Assembly (NCBI GenBank): GCA_907163375.1
Contig: CAJQUW010006118.1
Span: 1-64,000 of the forward strand
DNA: 64,000 nucleotides
Direction of reading: 5' to 3'
Source of the DNA: Prostheceraeus crozeri
Lineage: Eukaryota; Platyhelminthes; Polycladida; Euryleptidae
Part shown: one piece after another, positions 35,594 through 47,748 of the stretch
How positions within the stretch are numbered: the stretch's first letter is position 1
Layout: the number at the start of each line of letters is the position of its first letter
Position numbers and translations under genes: made by a program
Notes under the pieces: generated by a model
What the model saw: the letters and a program-made list of their open reading frames with translations, nothing else
Databases searched by the model: none
Told to the model about the DNA's origin: nothing

Positions 35594-38500
35594 CTATACT
35601 TCTCCAAATACTGATCGTCGGTAGTCAGATTTCGCGATGAACTCTTTACCAACAGATTCCAGGTCAATTGATTCCGTCTCTTCCAGATATGTGTGAAGAA
35701 CAGCACAATTGTTTAATCTACAAAAGACACATACTCTTTTTCAAATATCTAAGATACTTTTTGCAGTACTTTATGATACATGTACATGTATATTTGTTAT
35801 GATGACGATATTTTCCAATTATTTGAAATACTTTTTTAAAGTATTTCTGATATTTCGTATGATGACGATAAGCACGGAGGCCTATGACTGACCTTTTCTG
35901 AAGCATTGATGATCTCAGCCAGTCCTTCAACCTCCGTAAGGTGGAAAAACTGCGTTCTGCCGTTGCGTTTGATGCCGGAACAACGAGCAGAATGTGCAAC
36001 ATCCTTTCGACTTCCCTCAACAATGACTTGGTTTCTGTCGCGAAGCCGGAGAAGGTTTGCGATATCTGAAAAAATAAAACATCATCATGAACACACGTCT
36101 ATTATGAACAGATGCAAGCAGGCGAGAATGTTCTACACCACAGTATCATCTGCTATACACGTACGTGTATATCGTAAATACACCTAGGTTCTTATTACCT
36201 CAGATAATGTCTTGCAGTGATTGATCTTCTCAATATTTCCCAATATTTGCAGTTGCAGCTTCAGCTTTCGTAAATCAAATTCTTCATATCTGGCGATGGC
36301 GTCTTCGAAATCCTTTTCTTCAATCACTTGCTCCACAGAATCGTTTGTCGCAGCTCTCAACAACACATTCTCAAAAGCCTGAAGGGTTTTGTAGGCTGGC
36401 TGGTCGAAGCGTCGTTTGATCTCATTTATGGCCATGTCCAATGCCTCGTAGTACGTTGTTTTGTAGAGGTCATGAGCGCTGAACTTGTGCCCTTCGCTCG
36501 CACTTTGTGAATGCTCTAATCGCTTTGGAATGCGCTTCGTTCGAGGATCTTTCGGATGTTTTAGGTTGAACTTCTCCCAGGCGTCGTGGCTCTTCTGCCA
36601 AAGTCTCTCAAAGGATTCATCGTTGAGTTTCATTTTCAATTGTGTCAGCACTAATTTGACAGCTTCCAAGGAGCCAGAGACAGAAATACTGGGGTTTTGC
36701 AGGATGACACTCAGACGATCTGTTAAACCCACGATCTCATCGCAAATGAGAAGTGTCAGGTAGAAGGCACCCTTCCTCAGATCCTTGAGATGTCCGTCAG
36801 CCACAGATCCAGCGTCATTCGCTGACTTCGACAATTCCTCGAGAGTCAGAAAAACAGGTTCATAGTTATCCAACAAAGCCGTGATTGCCTTGTGCCGGAC
36901 AGTGAAGCGAGTTGGACAAAGGGAGCGGAGTTTGACATTTGATGAGAGCCCTGGACTTGCATGTTCTTCTTCCAAACTGATCCTTTTTTCTTTCATCATA
37001 TTTGAGCGCTGTCTGGAGTCTCTGATGAAAGTCGAGCATTTGTGAGTTCGCGAAAAACTGTCACGTATAGTACTGATGGAGGAGCATGTCTCCTGAACAG
37101 CGAGGTTCAGCGAATGGTTGCCGCAGTGAACGTATAGAGCACGGGGCTCCTCTTGCATAATACGAGCCTGAGTACCAGCATTTTCCCCCTTCATATTGCT
37201 CGCCCCGTCATAACACTGGCCTCTCACAAGATTCATTGACAAATTGAAACGAAACAGCACATATTTGATTACTTTCACGATTGTTTCAGAATCAGCTGAT
37301 GGGGCGTCATAAAGACCAAGAAAAACCTCTTCTGGAGTGAGACTTTCCGGAACGAATCTTAAGCAGATCGACAGTTGCTCAATACCGGTTATGTCAGTTG
37401 TGCCGTCAACGATCAGCGAGAAATATCCAAAAGGCGATTCCTTTAACCTGTCCAGAATATTTCTAAGTAGCTGGTTGGCCATCAAACACAGCATTTCATT
37501 CTGAATGTAGTTGTGAGTGAAGGACTTGCTCCTCGACAACCAATTCATCAGTCTTGGATCATCCGTTCCCCTCAGCTTCAAAAGAGATCTATAGATCGAC
37601 CTTTCGTCAGTGTGCCCTCGTATTGAACATCCATGGCTCGCTAGGAATCTTAGGGATGATAGAAGATTAATAAGCATTTCTCTGGCTTCTTTTTGCTCCT
37701 TGATTTTTTTCGTCGACAGCAAGCTGATAACATTAGGGGCTGTTCTGTTGACGATTTTCTGACAAGCTTCCCGGTGAGATCTCGATGCCTCGTGCGTTAC
37801 GAACTTCTCTTTCCCTTTCTTCCAATTGGCAAATCCAACACTTTGGAAAGTTGCTTCTGAGCATTTTGAAAACGCCAGGAGACCTAGTTGTGACGCTTTG
37901 CAACAGTAGAAGCATAGTGCTTTATTCAAATTGGTTGACCAATGTAACCATGAGAAAGCATCAAACCATGAATTTTGAAATTTGTATCTTCGATTCCGTT
38001 CTTCTTGCATAGGAAATGCCAGGTGCTTCGGCTGATGGGGAGAATCAACATAAGCCCGACTGGCTGTGGATGCGGAAGGAGTCGCTGGTGTGGCTGTGGA
38101 TGCGGAAGGAGTCGCTGGTGTGGCTGTGGATGCGGAAGGAGTCGCTGGTGTGGCTGTGGCTGCGGAAGGAGTCGCTGGTGTGGCAGAGGCTGCGGAAGGA
38201 GTCGCTGGTGTGGCTGTGGCTGCGGAAGGAGTCGCTGGTGTAGCTGTGGCTGCGGAAGGAGTCGCTGGTGTGGCAGAGGCTGCGGAAGGAGTCGCTGGTG
38301 TGGCTGTGGCTGCGGAAGGGGTCGCTGGTGTGGCTGTGGCTGCGGAAGGAGTCGCTGGTGTGGCTGTGACTGCGGAAGGAGTCGCTGGTGTGGCTGTGGC
38401 TGCGGAAGGAGTCGCTGGTGTGGCTGTGGATGCGGAAGGAGTCGCTGGTGTGTCTGTGGATGCGGAAGGAGTCGCTGGTGTGTCTGTGGATGCGGAAGGA

Positions 38501-38958
38501 GTCGCTGGTGTGGCTGTGGCTGCGGAAGGAGTCGCTGGTGTGGCTGTGGCTGCGGAAGGAGTCGCTGGTGTGGCTGTGGATGCGGAAGGAGTCGCTGGTG
38601 TGGCTGTGGATGCGGAAGGAGTCGCTGGTGTGTCTGTGGATGCGGAAGGAGTCGCTGGTGTGGCAGAAGCTGCGGAAGGAGTCGCTGGTGTGGCTGTGGC
38701 TGCGGAAGGAGTCGCTGGTGTGGCTGTGGATGCGGAAGGAGTCGCTGGTGTGTCTGTGGATGCGGAAGGAGTCGCTGGTGTGGCTGTGGCTGCGGAAGGA
38801 GTCGCTGGTGTGGCTGTGGCTGCGGAAGGAGTCGCTTGTGTGGCTGAGGCTGCGGAAGGGGTCGCTGGTGTGGCTGTGGCTAACCACGAAGATAGTGTTC
38901 TCAGCCTTTTTGTGGGTTGAGATAGCTCCTTCCCTCTTCGTTTTCCCTGAGAAGGCAT
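35594..38958 (-). CDS. hAT transposase, ZMYM1/TTF-finger type (3 exons)
   Basis: Cut-and-paste transposase. Exons are 38958-36199, 36065-35893 and 35717-35594, with donors GTAATA and GTCAGT and acceptors CAG and TAG; phases join to ~1018 aa. In order: a basic MPSQGKRRGK start, ~270 residues of TPATPSAATA-type decapeptide repeat, a TTF-type zinc finger (WFDAFSWLHWS ... LCFYCCKAS), a DUF4371-like region, LIVDGTTD and GQCYDGASN with catalytic D residues, and HCGNHSLNLA. Exon 2 holds the dimerisation core LLVVPASNATAERSFSTLRR. The last exon ends FGEV. I chose ATG 38958 because a TTGTAG acceptor sits just upstream; an in-frame ATG at 39210 would add an unlikely hydrophobic leader. Confidence 0.9.
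38068..38880 (-). repeat. 27-copy 30-bp coding minisatellite in the hAT transposase
   Basis: The unit on the + strand is TGCGGAAGGAGTCGCTGGTG plus TGGCTGTGGA, with few variants. It encodes TPATPSAATA-like decapeptides on the minus strand, low-complexity and Ala/Thr/Pro/Ser-rich. Because 30 is a multiple of three and the unit lacks stops, several other frames stay open as well; those are shadows. Confidence 0.95.
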
Positions 38959-39848
38959 TGCCAATCCATCGAGTCTACAAGGAAGCAATTGCACAATAAA
39001 ATGACAAATGGATATACATATACGATAGTTGTAATAGCATGATACATATTCCTGCTTATTCCCATAAAAAGGGCCTAGCCCAGACATCTTGTTAGCTGAA
39101 GTTTCAAACTGACTGCACATGTTAACATGCATAAAATGATGAGAATATTCCTGTTTTAAAAAATTAGTAGAATTTCGAAGAGTCGAAGTCGAAATATAAA
39201 AAAATATCACAGTTCAACTGATAATTTCGGTCGACGGTCAATGTACGCACGTTAGTAAGGGCGATCGAATGACTGAATGAGCATTCGAGAAACATCAGAC
39301 AAAATGTCATGTGATTTGACTTAAACATGCCTGTACAACCCATTAGCATCGGTCCACTATTTGATTTGATCTCATCTCTGCTTCAAAATCCCTGGAAATT
39401 ACATCAGATCAGCATGAAAAGATTTTCATCACAGATAAGAATGGGACAACGGTGAATCTTCGCACCCATTCATGGATCTCAAGATGAAGTTTAGACGAAA
39501 GTCAACAGTCAGGCCTTCATTTTGTTGGAAGGATTAACTCACCGGCTTTCAGATACGAGCTTCACGCTGTCATTTTCAATCAAGAAGTTAGGCTAATTTA
39601 GCAGCGATTCGAGTGCTGCTGCGAAAAGCTTCCAACACGATGTACTGTAGGCTACATAATGCAAGAAGCAGATGCTGCTGTGTCTGATCCCTCCACCCGA
39701 TGGCGATGTAGGAGCCAGAAAATGAAGAATCAAAAGCCTGTGTTGAGATGACACGTTCAAAAGTGAGGGGGACAAACACCACCTCTCCAGAAAGTGGAGG
39801 GGACAATGTCCCCCCTGCCCCCCTTGATGCGTCGCCAATGATCATAAT

Positions 39849-41717
39849 GCAAAATGGTGATACCGGATGACATCTTTTCTCGATTGTACAATGAATCTCC
39901 GTGCTCTTCATTCATCGGTCCGACGAGCACCTTTAGGCAGATTCCATACACTGTACTCAGCGCTGCACCTTCTGGATTGTCTCCATAAACTCCAGGGCGT
40001 GACATGTAATCCGAGTAACTTTTGGCATCATATGTTCCGTGAACAGTGACTGATTCTTTGTTTTAAGTCGAAAATGTTATCTATCCAAATTACCCACGGT
40101 GCAAAACTCAGTATATCGAAATTACCCCATATTGAATATTCTTCATTATTTTTAAAGTAGCCTAAACGAAATACATGAATAATGAAATACGGATTCATGG
40201 ACTCTATATCAATGACGATGAGACAGTAGTACTTAGCTTGGCTGCATATCAAATTTGTACAAATGAGACAGAAGTTTTTGCAAGCTCAATTTTTGTGGGT
40301 TTTGAAAATTAACACTTCAATATTTTTTTCTGATGTTTCTCTGCGTGATAGATTAATAACAACTATGATTAATAAAGCTAAGCGTATGCACAAATTTATT
40401 CAACAATTGGAATTTGTTTAGGTTGCGTTAAAAATGTGTGCCTGGAACTTTCGCATCATGTGTCCAAATTACCCCAACCTACCCTACGGTACGGTATATG
40501 CTTACATCAATAAATTCACCAATAAAAGTCGGTCACTTTCACAAGTTCTCAATTTTGCCACACACATTTGCATTACACGCGATGAGGGCCTTCCTTTGTT
40601 TGATACGTACTTTGACCAATTATAGTCACCAACATATCTATCTACATAACCAGGGTAACAAGTACATGTACATACCGGTATAGGCCTACTCATAGGCCTA
40701 CATCACGTATGTCTATTACTAACACCTTAAAAACTAGTGCTTATAGAAGATAATATATTGGGATAATATATCACGCATACATGACTTGATAGATTTAATC
40801 TTTATTCTTCCCTTTCCAATTAGTTCAACATTACTTTACATGCACGTAATGAGCCTACATGGGCCTATCCATTCACATCCGATAGGCCTATGCTGTAAGT
40901 TGAGGCTTGCATGCCTTACTAAATTAATACAATGTCTCCCCACTTTCTAACAAGTTTAACAACATTACACAAATACATAGATTTATGCCTTTCGCTCATT
41001 CTAAAACATAAGTAGCGAACTATATGCAGCATTTTCAGGCGATTGACCTTCTCAACCAAGCGAAACCGAATCAAGTGACCCATACCGGTTACCGTATTTT
41101 CGCTAAATCAAATTTCTGTCTACAATCATGTTAAAAACTTGACGTACATAAACAATAATATATTAATTTCTATTTTTTTTTAATTTTTTTGTTTTCTCCA
41201 CAATTATTTTGAAACGCTAACGCTTTACGACAAGCGGAAATAATTTTCATAATGACATACCAAATCAGATAATATCATTCATCTCACATAACCTTTTACA
41301 CCAAATGAGAACATCAGAACTACCTCAAAAATTTATATTGAAATTTATTATCTCAGCGACTATGCGATTGTATATGAAGGTTGACTGCTTTTCAGGTGAC
41401 GTTTATTCGAAAAGACTCATGAATTGATATGGATAAATGTATAGATATTACAACTCATTTTATAACAAAACCATTGAGCATTTTAAATCAGAGTAGAATC
41501 TATATTGCATGATCGATATCGAATTGTATGACAATTTTCTGGCTAAAAACGTACTGCTTAAATTTGGGTTTTACCGGTTAAAATCTACAAATATTAAGAT
41601 GTTCAATCATTAGGGGGTTTGTTTGCACATTCCACATACTTTTATGTTCTTTCCCTGTTTTCGGGGAAGAGATCTCGAAACGACGTAATTTCGATGTCGC
41701 ATTTTCCACTGGGAGGT
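39849..41717. other. Stretch with no recognised gene
   Basis: AT-rich DNA between the hAT target duplication and the long inverted repeat. The octamer TAGGCCTA and close variants recur around 40680-40890. No coding region recognised. Confidence 0.4.
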
Positions 41718-43339
41718 TGATTGTACCTCATGCAAGTTTAAATCTTGATACAATGGATAATAGCAATCATATCCAGTGGTATTCAAAACTATCGTAGATG
41801 AGGTTCATTAGGATATTCTGCTCCTAAATTTTGATGTTTGAAACCAACAAAAATACATTATAAGCGAATAAAGATAGTAAAACACAGACAAACTGTGGAC
41901 AATGATGTAAAACATAAACCATGTAGAGCTCTAACGACACATAATAGAGAAGTATATGACAGAAATGAGCATTAATTTATTGTAAGATGAAAGAAGGTGA
42001 TAATTAATCTAAACTATTTTTATATTTCATCATTCCAATAATTTACAACAGCGCGAGTTAACAACATGCCGTTAAAGCAGAAAGTCCGATGAATTTGATA
42101 TTTAATTTAAAATGATTTCTCCTTTAGATTTCTCCTGAAATAAATAACAACGTACCGCAAGATGGTTTACTTACACATCCAAACCAACCGTGTAGTGAAC
42201 CATTCGAACCTGTGACTTATTTTCAAAGTTTGCGACTTGTTGCCAAACGGGGTTGAGAAGGGAAGAACGTGGTCCCGGCGGAAATTCACATTTCAAGGAG
42301 GCCCAAAAAGGCCAACAAAACAATACTTAAAGCCTAGCTATTGCTAATACAAATCCGCAGAAATTTCTCATCCCCTAAATATTAGAAAAAAAATTTCAAT
42401 CCCGATTCACGACCTTATATTTTAAATGAAGCTTCTTGTAATGACACCCGACGTCCTGCATGTTGACTTGATCACGGGAATAACCCTATGCTGGTGAAAT
42501 CAAAACATTCGGAGGCAGTGACAAGAATAGCCTTACAACATATTTACACATTACAAAATACTGTCGATCACATCAGTTTGCAACCAAATGCTTCAAGGAT
42601 TAAATGCAGAAATACATACTCAATACTGAAAAAAGTGAATCATTCGGAAGCAGTTACAAAGAATCGCAAAAAATTACTTGTCACAGTCGGCAGACGATGA
42701 AACGTCAGGTGTCATTTTATGAAGTTTTCTTCAATATATAAGGTCGTTAATTAATTGTGAGTGAAATTCTGCTTTTTTCAACCAATGGCCAACCTCCCGT
42801 GAGACTATAAACTGAAACATTAGCGTACACACGGAAATTAAATGGCATGAATAATTACAGTGATATGGCATAATTTTCTCCTTTTAATTTTTTTGTTTGC
42901 TTATGAGAATGCTTTCAATTGCCTAAACTCTTTTTCATGTAGAATAGGCCTAATTAAAAACCCACTGCCTAGTTATGCTATATTACACGTAGGCCTGACA
43001 AAACGACAGACGGCTTGCTCACAAACTACATTATTGAGAAGCATCAATCAGCGAATTGAATTTTTTACGATGGATGACATTCATGTTTATTCACCACTCC
43101 TGTTTTTAGGAAATATGCTTCAATATCTAGGATCGAACTTTCCCTATCAACGATCCTGATGAATCACGCGATTAATTCTTTAATCAAATACATATTTTAT
43201 TTTGCAACTTCAGGACAATTAGAATAGTTGACTTAGAATAGCTGTTACTATACAAGTTACCTATTGATGCGATTTATTCACCTGACGAGTACGATTTATT
43301 TGCTACTCACATGTCCTTATATTGTTGACGCACCATATA

Positions 43340-45094
43340 CAGGGTGAGTAAAAAAAACGTTTTTTTTAGTGGATATAAAACATGTTTGTTTTAGTGATAG
43401 AAATTCGTTACAAGTTCAGATATTAAGCATATGTCTTCAATTCAATTATGTATTAACTAGATTTGTTAAAAATTTCAAATTATGTTAGATATCTGTGTTC
43501 AGATATGAAGCATATGTCTTCAATTCAATTATGTACTAAATAGATTTGTTAAAATTTCTAATTATGTTAGATATCTGTGTTAACTTCTAATATTACACAG
43601 ATGATTTTACTGTCTATCAATCAACATAAGACATTTCTAAATTTAAATAAGTAAGTTGTTTCTCGACGCATGATATTGCATTCATCATATGATATTTCAT
43701 TTCTCGATTTGCATTCATCAATATGGAACGCAAAGCAAAGGTTGTTGCATGGGCTATCACTTATGAAAACACCAGAGAAGCCAGAAAACGATACGCGAAA
43801 GAATATGATGAAGAGGCTCCTCCTGAATCCAAAATACGTCGATGGGTTTCTCGTTTCCTTGAATATGGTGACATCAATAAAAGGAGAGAAGGCAGTGGTA
43901 GACCCGTTACCGCGAGTGGTGATGACAGTTTCCAGGAAATCAATCAACGATTGGAAGATAAACCGACAGCATCGACTAGACAGATTGCTACGGAAACTGG
44001 TTACTCTCAGTCAAGTGTTGTCCGCTGTCTTCATAAAAATGGACTTCATCCATTTAAGGCAACAAAAGTGCAAGCTTTATAAAGATGACTGTGAAAGAAG
44101 ATTAGAATTTTGCCAATGGTTACGTCGTAATCAAGAGAGTGACAGTGACTTTTATAAGAACATCATATTTTCCGACGAAGCTGTTCTTCACGTCAACGGT
44201 ATAGTGAATCTTCATAAACTCCACTTCTGGGCAACTGAAAACCCACACATGCAGATTGAAAAGCTGCAAGACCGACACTCGGTCACGGTATGGTGCATGG
44301 TTGGTCCGTCCGGCGTCTTGGCTGACGACATCAGCTCTGAGACTATGAATAGTGACCGCTACTGCACAGTACTTCGCGAAAAGGTGATCCCTTACTTTCG
44401 AAGAAGATCGAATCGCAACAAACTTTATCAACAAGATGGAGCTCCGCCTCATTTCAGTCTCACCGCTCGGTCTTTGTTGGATGAGCATCTTCCAAACAGG
44501 TGGATCGGGAGACAGGGAGCAGTTCGATGGCCACCAAGATCACCGGACCTCACTGTTTGTGATTTCTTTTTATGGGGAGCTCTGCGAGATAAAGTTTACA
44601 AACAGGCTCCAAGAACCGTGGAACAATTGAGAACAAGAATCGAAGATGAGCTGGGGACTTTCAACCCAACAATGTTTCAGTCATCGTACGAGTCTTTCGT
44701 TGAGCGATGCAATGAGTGCATTCAGTTGGACGGTGGTCAAGTTGAAGGTTAACATTCAATTCGCTTATTATGAAATACCTTTCTTATGCATTCTGACAGT
44801 TCAGTTTCATGTTTAGAGTGATATTTAATAACTTTCGTTTTTGTTTTATAACTATGGAAAACTCTATCAATGGGAATATTTCGGTCTTCTTTGGACTGAT
44901 TTCGGGTAAATATTTACATGCAGGATAAAATAATAATAATTTTTGAGATCTACCTAAGCAATACATAATTTGAACGATTCCTTCGTCAAATTGAAGACAT
45001 ATGCCTAATATCTGAACTTGTAACGAATTTCTATCACTAAAACAAACATGTTTTATATCCATTTAAAAATAAATCGTTTTTTTTAATCACCCTG
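43340..45094 (+). mobile_element. Mariner-like transposon, DD41D type
   Basis: Terminal inverted repeats of ~110 bp begin CAGGGTGAGTAAAAAAAACG on the left and CAGGGTGATTAAAAAAAACG on the right (read inward), flanked by TA at 43338-43339 and 45095-45096. Length is 1755 bp. The transposase inside carries one frameshift. It lies between the arms of the giant inverted repeat. Confidence 0.92.
43723..44752 (+). pseudogene. Mariner transposase, DD41D (rosa-like), one frameshift
   Basis: Starts MERKAKVVAWAITYENTREA (first helix-turn-helix), then a GRPVTASGDD hook and a second helix-turn-helix (TSTRQIATETGYSQSSVVR). The catalytic core has FSDEAVLHVNG, YQQDGAPPHFSL and RSPDLTVCDFFLWG, with 41 residues between second and third D, as in the rosa/DD41D mariners. 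RWIGRQGAVRWPPRSPDL is typical of that group. The frame changes once near 44080, between KVQAL and KDDCERRLEF. Otherwise complete to the stop at 44752, so inactivation looks recent. Confidence 0.92.
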
Positions 45095-45421
45095 TATATA
45101 CTCTCCATTTTGGTATACACACATATCCGCGGTGATGATCTTTAACAAAGGATAGCAACATGTATACTATCTTCAATGAATAGAGAAAACTGCACCGTCA
45201 CCTGTTCGACGAGTTGATTCACATCCACACACCGCATGAGGAATCCGTGAACTGACTGATAGACGTAGCGCGCGGCGAAGAAATGCATTGCAATGTTCGA
45301 ATTCGGGAGGCTCGCCATCATGAAGACATCATAATCCCCTTTTAGAATAGGTCAGAAATATAAATTAGGTAATTAAAGTAGTCGGGATACATTAGAATGA
45401 AGTCATGCTTTATAAATAATC

Positions 45422-45519
45422 ATGAAAACTGACTATCGTACATGCATACTCGTGAAACATCGGAAATAATAATGAAAACTGACTATCGTACATGCATACT
45501 CATGAAACATCGGAAAATG
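45422..45519 (+). repeat. 50-bp tandem duplication
   Basis: Two direct copies beginning ATGAAAACTGACTATCGTAC at 45422 and 45472, nearly identical. Located between the mariner and the right arm of the giant inverted repeat. Confidence 0.85.
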
Positions 45520-47585
45520 ATGGCATTTCTACCTGAGCGCCTTATACGGACTTCTAAATATAGTACCCAATGCAGGATTCCCGTCACAGTGCGATTAATC
45601 GCTATGTTCCGAAGTCAGCTACGTTTTTCGTGTTGCCGAAGTTCTGCCGAAAGTCGATTGACCGAATTATGACGCACTTGTGCCGACATTCATAAAAATG
45701 TGTGGTTATAAAAACATTTCCATTTATTTCATATTGAAACATCTTTCGCAGTTCATATCATAACACAGATGATACAAATTACGATGGAAACTTCACTTGA
45801 ATTGAAACTGCTCAAGATGGCCGAAGAGTCGCACTTTGCTGTTGTCGGCCCGGACACGGTCCGACATTTACGTTTGCATAGGGAAAGTTCGATCCTTGAT
45901 ATTGAAGCATATTTCCTAAAAACAGGAGTGGTGAATAAACATGAATGTCATCCATCGTAAAAAATTCAATTCGCTGATTGATGCTTCTCAATAATGTAGT
46001 TTGTGAGCAAGCCGTCTGTCGTTTTGTCAAGCCTACGTGTAATATAGCATAATTAGGCAGTTGGCTGCTTAATTAGGCCTATTCTACATGAAAAAGAGTT
46101 TAGGCAATTGAAAGCATTCTCATAAGCAAACAAAAAAATTAAAAGGAGAAAATTATGCCATATCACTGTAATTATTCATGCCATTTAATTTCCGTGTGTA
46201 CGCTAATGTTTCAGTTTATAGTCTCACGGGAGGTTGGCCATTGGTTGAAAAAAGCAGAATTTCACTCACAATTAATTAACGACCTTATATATTGAAGAAA
46301 ACTTCATAAAATGACACCTGACGTTTCATCGTCTGCCGACTGTGACAAGTAATTTTTTGCGATTCTTTGTAACTGCTTCCGAATGATTCACTTTTTTCAG
46401 TATTGAGTATGTATTTCTGCATTTAATCCTTGAAGCATTTGGTTGCAAACTGATGTGATCGACAGTATTTTGTAATGTGTAAATATGTTGTAAGGCTATT
46501 CTTGTCACTGCCTCCGAATGTTTTGATTTCACCAGCATAGGGTTATTCCCGTGATCAAGTCAACATGCAGGACGTCGGGTGTCATTACAAGAAGCTTCAT
46601 TTAAAATATAAGGTCGTGAATCGGGATTGAAATTTTTTTTCTAATATTTAGGGGATGAGAAATTTCTGCGGATTTTGTATTAGCAATAGCTAGGCATTAA
46701 GTATTGTTTTGTTGGCCTTTTTGGGCCTCCTTGAAATGTGAATTTCCGCCGGGACCACGTTCTTCCCTTCTCAACCCCGTTTGGCAACAAGTCGCAAACT
46801 TTGAAAATAAGTCACAGGTTCGAATGGTTCACTACACGGTTGGTTTGGATGTGTAAGTAAACCATCTTGCGGTACGTTGTTATTTATTTCAGGAGAAATC
46901 TAAAGGAGAAATCATTTTAAATTAAATATCAAATTCATCGGACTTTCTGCTTTAACGGCATGTTGTTAACTCGCGCTGTTGTAAATTATTGGAATGATGA
47001 AATATAAAAATAGTTTAGATTAATTATCACCTTCTTTCATCTTACAATAAATTAATGCTCATTTCTGTCATATACTTCTCTATTATGTGTCGTTAGAGCT
47101 CTACATGGTTTATGTTTTACATCATTGTCCACAGTTTGTCTGTGTTTTACTATCTTTATTCGCTTATAATGTATTTTTGTTGGTTTCAAACATCAAAATT
47201 TAGGAGCAGAATATCCTAATGAACCTCATCTACGATAGTTTTGAATACCACTGGATATGATTGCTATTATCCATTGTATTCAAGATTTGAACTTGTTTGA
47301 GGTACAATCAACCTGAATCCCGATGTCTACGTTTACAAAATTGACCTTCAGTGGACTCAATCTAGGTAAGTTTCATCATCTGAGTAGTTGTTATTGCTTA
47401 TTGCATGTGGTTAGGTTAAGGCAAGCCAACGCAGATCTCGCGGACTGGATTCGGCCACCACAGATCGACCCGCTAGATGCGGTCAATACACTACGGGTCG
47501 AAGTCGACCAGCCGAACCCGGGCCGACTTAGGGCGTCCAGACACGTCGCGTTCGGACCGAAATTGTTTGCCGACTTAGGCCCATA

Positions 47586-47748
47586 CTTTGGCCGACTTTC
47601 CGTCTGCACAGGGTTCCATCTCCTATCAACGATCCTGATGAATCACGCGATTAATTCTCTAATCAAATACACATTTTATTTTGTAACTTCAGAACAATTG
47701 GAGTGGTGGTTTGGCCCAGACTTTGGCCGACTTTCTGTTTGCACAGGG
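47586..47748 (-). repeat. Paired CCCTGTGCA...GTCGGCC terminal-like motifs
   Basis: On the minus strand, CCCTGTGCAGACGGAAAGTC starts near 47614 and CCCTGTGCAAACAGAAAGTC near 47748, each followed by GGCCAAAGT and GGGCC. A related copy (CCCTATGCAAACGTAAATGTC) abuts the inner end of the right arm of the giant inverted repeat near 45884. The shared tip suggests ends of a non-autonomous transposon family; adjacent GC-rich sequence (47418-47600) may be part of it. Confidence 0.5.

Larger units (their letters stand above)
35141..39840 (-). mobile_element. Complete-looking hAT transposon (ZMYM1-type), 4.7 kb
   Basis: Flanked by a perfect 8-bp target duplication ATCATAAT at 35133-35140 and 39841-39848. 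Terminal inverted repeats are CAAGGGCGACGCATCA on the left and CATTGGCGACGCATCA on the right (read inward), 14 of 16 matching, each followed by G-rich sequence. One intact three-exon minus-strand transposase gene fills the interior. An intact frame and perfect duplication imply recent insertion; autonomy is plausible but unproven. Confidence 0.92.
41718..47313. repeat. Giant inverted repeat with ~1.43-kb arms
   Basis: The left arm (41718-43147) and right arm (45880-47313) are inverted copies, near-identical by eye, both starting GGTTGATTGTACCTCA at the outer edge and ending GATCGAACTTTCCCTA at the inner edge. The 2.7-kb centre holds a complete-length mariner. No clear target duplication was seen at the outer ends. 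Either a large foldback/long-TIR transposon or a palindromic duplication. The identical 70-codon ORFs in each arm (42488-42700 and 46326-46538) are explained by the symmetry. Confidence 0.85.

Noticed and set aside
37975-38999. Several long ORFs (200-290 codons) on both strands over the 30-bp repeat
   Set aside because: They are frame shadows of the hAT coding minisatellite. The unit is 30 bp without stops, so other frames stay open by arithmetic. Only the minus-strand frame continues into transposase domains.
38959-39210. Upstream in-frame extension of the hAT transposase to ATG 39210
   Set aside because: The extra residues are hydrophobic and unlike any hAT N-terminus, and a TTGTAG acceptor lies just before ATG 38958, suggesting a 5' UTR intron boundary.
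39588-39911. Minus-strand ORF near the right end of the hAT element
   Set aside because: It runs across the terminal inverted repeat and the target duplication, so it cannot be a gene of either the element or the host.
40680-40890. Recurrent TAGGCCTA octamer as a regulatory motif
   Set aside because: Short palindrome with only a few occurrences and no consistent spacing to any gene. Not enough to call a site.
42488-46538. Identical 70-codon ORFs at 42488-42700 and 46326-46538
   Set aside because: They are the same arm sequence seen twice because of the giant inverted repeat. Identity reflects recent duplication, not protein conservation.
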